The notes under the pieces were generated by a model. That model saw only the letters and a list, made by a program, of their open reading frames with translations. It made no database searches and had not been told where the DNA came from. A stretch of 13,994 nucleotides of DNA, taken from Anaerolineales bacterium (lineage in GTDB: Bacteria; Chloroflexota; Anaerolineae; Anaerolineales; Anaerolineaceae). Of this stretch, positions 13,980 to 13,994 are shown in pieces; position 1 is the stretch's first letter, and the number at the start of each line of letters is the position of its first letter. The stretch spans positions 1-13,994 of the forward strand of contig JAGVAB010000023.1 of NCBI GenBank assembly GCA_020060485.1. Reading direction: 5' to 3'. A program made the position numbers and the translations under genes.

Positions 13980-13994
13980 AAAAGAAACGTGCGG

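Overview
The window looks like bacterial chromosome, most likely from the Chloroflexota (Anaerolineae-like). This is an inference from gene content: a delta subunit of DNA polymerase III next to a DUF6391-type membrane protein, a LuxR-type HTH fused to membrane helices, a baeRF family 3 protein, and a GT87-type membrane protein. No rRNA, tRNA, CRISPR array or transposase gene was found. Most genes are moderately GC-rich; the gene at 5089-6660 is clearly AT-richer.

Layout. Positions 3-99 and 13831-13927 are a perfect 97-bp inverted repeat, so nearly the whole window sits between two head-to-head copies. On the minus strand, a DUF6391 protein (1173-1697) is followed by holA (107-1141). A roughly 380-bp spacer leads to a plus-strand regulator/enzyme pair: a GntR/HutC regulator (2147-2887) and adenine deaminase (2920-4671). 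A sigma70-like promoter there is overlapped by a perfect 19+19-bp palindrome, a likely operator, and the pair ends at a long-stem hairpin. Next is an AT-rich gene (5089-6660) for a TPR protein with a C-terminal HEPN domain carrying an RNxxxH ribonuclease-type motif (LA2681-like). It is followed by a short attC-like hairpin, suggesting a lone, cassette-like acquired gene.

The middle of the window is a series of unrelated plus-strand genes: an HTH-LuxR/4-TM regulator (6773-7600), a baeRF3 protein (7848-8933), an isoprenylcysteine/phospholipid methyltransferase-like membrane protein (9102-9587) and an isochorismatase-fold cysteine hydrolase (9702-10256). Then comes a zone of gene decay: a C-terminal scrap of an ACT-domain protein (10291-10476) and, on the minus strand, a UDP-glucose 4-epimerase cut down to 137 aa by two in-frame internal deletions (10572-10985). 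The right part holds a GT87/DUF2029-type membrane protein (11155-12213) whose TATAAT box implies a leaderless mRNA, and a membrane-anchored serine beta-lactamase-family hydrolase (12464-13666) followed by a strong intrinsic terminator.

The best candidates for something new are the solitary HEPN gene with its attC-like tail, the palindrome that controls gntR-ade, the 97-bp inverted repeat at the window edges, and the doubly deleted 'mini-GalE'.
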